Source: Trifolium pratense
Taxonomy: Eukaryota > Streptophyta > Magnoliopsida > Fabales > Fabaceae
Reading direction: 5' to 3'
Assembly (NCBI RefSeq): GCF_020283565.1
Contig: NC_060065.1
Coordinates: 53,468,703 to 53,532,702 of the forward strand
DNA: 64,000 bases
This document shows positions 61,501-64,000 of the stretch, one piece after another. How positions within the stretch are numbered: the stretch's first letter is position 1; each line of letters starts with the position of its first letter. The notes beneath the pieces are model-generated. The model saw only the letters and a program-made list of their open reading frames with translations. It searched no databases and was not told the DNA's origin. The translations under genes were made by a program, and so were the position numbers.

Positions 61501-62315
61501 GCACTTTGTTTCTTACATTCTTTTAAACCAGAAGCTATTATTCATGGTGATCTTAAGCCTGAGACTATACTTCTCGATTCTTCACTTAGTTGCAAGATAT
61601 GCGAATTCAGGTTCAGTAGGCTTGGGACGGAGGAGTCTCTCTATAGTCCTAGTAGTAGTTTCCGCTTGAGCACTGAGCCAAAGGGTGCTTTCACATATAC
61701 GGATCCTGAGTTTCAGCGAACTGGAGTACTAACAACCAAGTCTGACATCTACTCCTTTGGTCTTATTATTTTGCAACTCCTCACTGGTAGGACTCCAGTT
61801 GGATTAGCAGTTCTAGTTCGCCATGCAGTTTCATTTGGAAAATTGTCATCAATTCTTGATTCTTCAGCTGGAGAATGGCCTTTATCTGTAGCAGCACGGT
61901 TGGTTGAACTGGGTTTGCAATGTTGCGCGCAAAATCGTAGAAGCAGACCAGAGTTAACACCTACTCTCGTGAGAGAATTGGAACAGTTACATGTTTCAGA
62001 AGAGAGACCTGTGCCATCTTTTTTCTTATGTCCAATCCTTCAGGTAATTGGTCTTTTTTTTAACCATTGAAAAAGCGCAACTAAATTTTGTATGCTATGT
62101 GGCTCATGTTTTATATTGGCTTCCTTCTTCAGGAAATAATGCACGATCCTCAAATCGCAGCGGATGGATTTACATATGAAGGAGATGCCATACGTGAATG
62201 GTTGGAAAATGGGCATGATACGTCTCCGATGACTAATTTAAAATTGAATCACTTGCTTCTCACTCCCAATCACTCAATTAGACTTGCCATCCAAGATTGG
62301 CTTTGCAAATCATAA
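58597..62315 (+). CDS. USP-kinase-U-box E3 ubiquitin ligase, PUB32/33-like
   Basis: CDS: join(58597..58822,58976..59094,59257..59366,59958..60462,60625..61176,61315..62043,62133..62315), 807 residues, all in frame. Order: universal-stress-protein-like domain (residues about 30-155, HLAVGKSLHKTT ... NIRKLVIGAETEK); spacer; coiled coil about 285-430 (EAEAAEAMQKVKLFESAHAH, RRDEAAHELL); kinase domain about 455-735 with GGFGCIYKGEM and VAIKKF; U-box about 738-807 (EIMHDPQIAADGFTYEGDAI, DTSPMTNLKL). The catalytic loop reads HGDLKPETILLD (HRDLKxxN changed at N) and the DFG position reads CEFRFSRL, so Mg-binding residues are missing. DPE and SDIYSFG remain. The U-box looks functional. An alternative start at MEQSS (58657) is possible. 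Confidence 0.9.
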
Positions 62316-63059
62316 AGGTACATTAATTCATTTAGGCTAAAGAACTATTTTTATCCCCCTTAAGTTTAGGGTCCCTCGTTGTAAATCTATCCTGTATCCA
62401 ACAGAACTTTGTTAAATTGATTTGATCCCAACCCTTTAGTTAGTCAACTTTAGCTGCCGCTTTGTCACAAATTACCTGTGTTACACATTTCAAGTACATA
62501 AAAAAATTGTATTTTGGCCACAATTTCCAGCCGAGAGAGCAAAGAGAAAACGAAGAATGCCAAAGATGTCATAGTTCATAGTCCTGTCATCATTTTTGTA
62601 AAAGTAGTCATTTATATGGGTTGTTGACAAAAAAATAGCCCTTTTTGTATGTTAACCAATATATGTATATGCTATTGTTTTTCACTGTTCTTCTGTAATA
62701 CTTTCTAGCTTAATCATTTTCAAGTGTTCAATGATACATGGTTGGTTGTATTGCATGATTGGAAATTCCTTTTATACAATAGAATTTATAGAATCTTCTA
62801 CGGACACCTTCTACAGAGACTAGCGTAGACTCTAGTGCTTCTAATAACCTGCCATTGTACAAAATCATAAGCAATGGTTGGCTCGGCCTAGCTAAGATCA
62901 GAGTCGTTTGAGCAAGAGGCATCGTTTTCTTGATTTTCATTCTTGTTAAAATCAGAGTTACATATGCCAAATGTGGTTGACAGTGATTTTTCCCTTGGAA
63001 CGACTGGTAGTCGACATTTGGGAGGAACTTCCAAAACCTTGAATTCCATTGGACAACCT
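62316..63059. other. 3' flank of the U-box gene
   Basis: Includes its 3' UTR. On the minus strand 62890-63060 has an open frame ending ENQENDASCSNDSDLS with coding-like composition, just after the P450 relic. I could not connect it to a known protein. Confidence 0.35.
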
Positions 63060-63190
63060 CCAAGCGTGATTTTGTTCTTCCTTATGTAGAGTTCCTTCTT
63101 CCGGTAATTTCAGTGTCTCGGTTAAACCTGCATGCAAATAGTGTAATGATCTCATTTCAGCAGGTGTAATTTGCTTTGCAAGCAATACTT
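63060..63190 (-). pseudogene. cytochrome P450 K-helix relic (tentative)
   Basis: The minus-strand peptide ITPAEMRSLHYLHAGLTETL, followed by KL, resembles the K-helix region of CYP704/CYP86-type P450s (MxYLHAALTETLRL). The expected ensuing YPAVP segment is replaced by unrelated residues, and no heme-binding FxxGxRxCxG is nearby. It is a very short, decayed fragment; chance similarity cannot be excluded. Confidence 0.35.
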
Positions 63191-63839
63191 TGCTAAGATA
63201 TGTTGGAAGGAATAAGGCGATGAAATTGTTGTAATTATTAGATATTTTAGAAATAATTTATTATTAGCAAACTACTTAAAAAATAATTTTTGTAAAGTAT
63301 GGTGATTCGCAAAAAATTTGTTAGAGACGATCCTGAGTTAGTCAGATTCAAGTGGGAGTGATGGCCGCAGACGAAGTAAACTGAAAATTGAAAAGTTTGA
63401 TTTGTGAACTTTGGCTTTTGGAAGATGCAAATTGAAGATTAGATTATCTGTATCAGGAAAAGTTACATCAATTTCTCACAAAAGAAACCAAATTCGATGA
63501 AGGAAGATGAGTGGAACTTTCTCAATAGACAAGCACTTGGTGTCATCCGATTGTTGTTACTTATATCGGAATGTTGTTTTTAACATTGTAGAGGAGAAAA
63601 CCACCACTAGTCTCTTATGAATGCTCTTTTTAGCATGTTCAAAAAGTCATAGGTCTCAACTAAAGTTGATGCAGTTGTTTACACTTCGGATTATAAAAGG
63701 TGTGTCGATTGTGCAACCTACCAATGAACTAAACTTTCCTTAATCTGAAGTGGTTACAACTGCATACTTTTCGTACATGCTAGAAAGAGCATTCATAATA
63801 GCTATTGGGCTCATGGGCTGCCTCTACTCAAATTCGAAA
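63191..63839. other. intergenic, no gene seen
   Basis: AT-rich; no frame, repeat or RNA gene recognised. Confidence 0.4.
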
Positions 63840-64000
63840 AATTCTCTTCCCACTCCTCACATTTCTCTTTTAGCACAGAAAAATTCAGAAAACGTTTTCC
63901 GAATTTTTTTATAGTGTGTAAATTTTACACTATAAAACAACTTCGGAAGGTATTTTTCGAAATTTTTTGTGTGCTAGGGGGTGAAAAAGAAACGTGAGGG
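63840..64000. repeat. foldback repeat at the window end
   Basis: cccactcctcacatttctct and the complementary gggggtgaaaaagaaacgtg lie at either side. A central inverted repeat tgtgtaaattttacacta sits between cgttttccgaa and ttcggaaggt. It may be a complete short MITE, possibly cut by the window edge, and is related to 17935-18165. Confidence 0.45.

Overview
The window is nuclear DNA of a flowering plant and almost certainly a legume; the gene structures and repeat families look most like Medicago. The evidence is AT-rich intergenic DNA, GT-AG introns with T-rich 3' ends, plant-only families (Dof, XBAT-type ankyrin/RING, USP-kinase-U-box) and short transposons of kinds common in legumes. The species is an inference, since no search could be run. 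I rebuilt spliced genes by hand from splice sites, reading frame and remembered family conservation.

Layout. 1-2388: intergenic DNA with two TIR elements. 2389-6688 (-): an intact UBC7/13/14-type E2 gene whose long last intron holds two antisense initiator-tRNA-Met genes in a local duplication. 6834-12100: a transposon-dense block with three hAT-like elements showing 8-bp target duplications (one is a three-level nest), a solo LTR, a foldback, and relics of a kinase exon and a LINE RNase H. 12894-14148 (+): a doubtful small secreted peptide, then a single-exon membrane protein. 14149-25301: gene-poor, with a complete TRIM retroelement and a hAT MITE. 25302-26380 (+): a PEAR-like Dof gene with a MITE 9 bp after its stop. 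26561-36459: gene-poor, with a Helitron and a 1.3-kb retroposon with a 15-bp target duplication. 36460-39367 (+): an A3-type cyclin without its N-terminal region. 41978-44357 (+): an XBAT31-type E3 gene. 44358-49202: repeats, including an LTR fragment and a plastid-derived insertion (NUPT). 49203-49472 (-): a small unrecognised gene. 49906-52246 (-): a plant-specific gene of unknown function with transposons in its intron. 53635-54032: a nearly perfect 398-bp palindrome just upstream of an actin gene (54675-56680, +). 58597-62315 (+): a USP-kinase-U-box E3 gene whose kinase domain has lost metal-binding residues. The end holds a P450 relic and a foldback.

There is no operon-like logic. The E2 and two E3 genes share ubiquitin chemistry, but nothing in the sequence links them functionally. 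I found no wholly new system. The most unusual points are: duplicated exon ends plus splice donors carried inside introns of two genes (UBC and cyclin); the initiator-tRNA pair whose 3' ends match the primer-binding sites of two retroelements here; the putative pseudokinase U-box ligase; the foldback with coding-like arms; and the NUPT.
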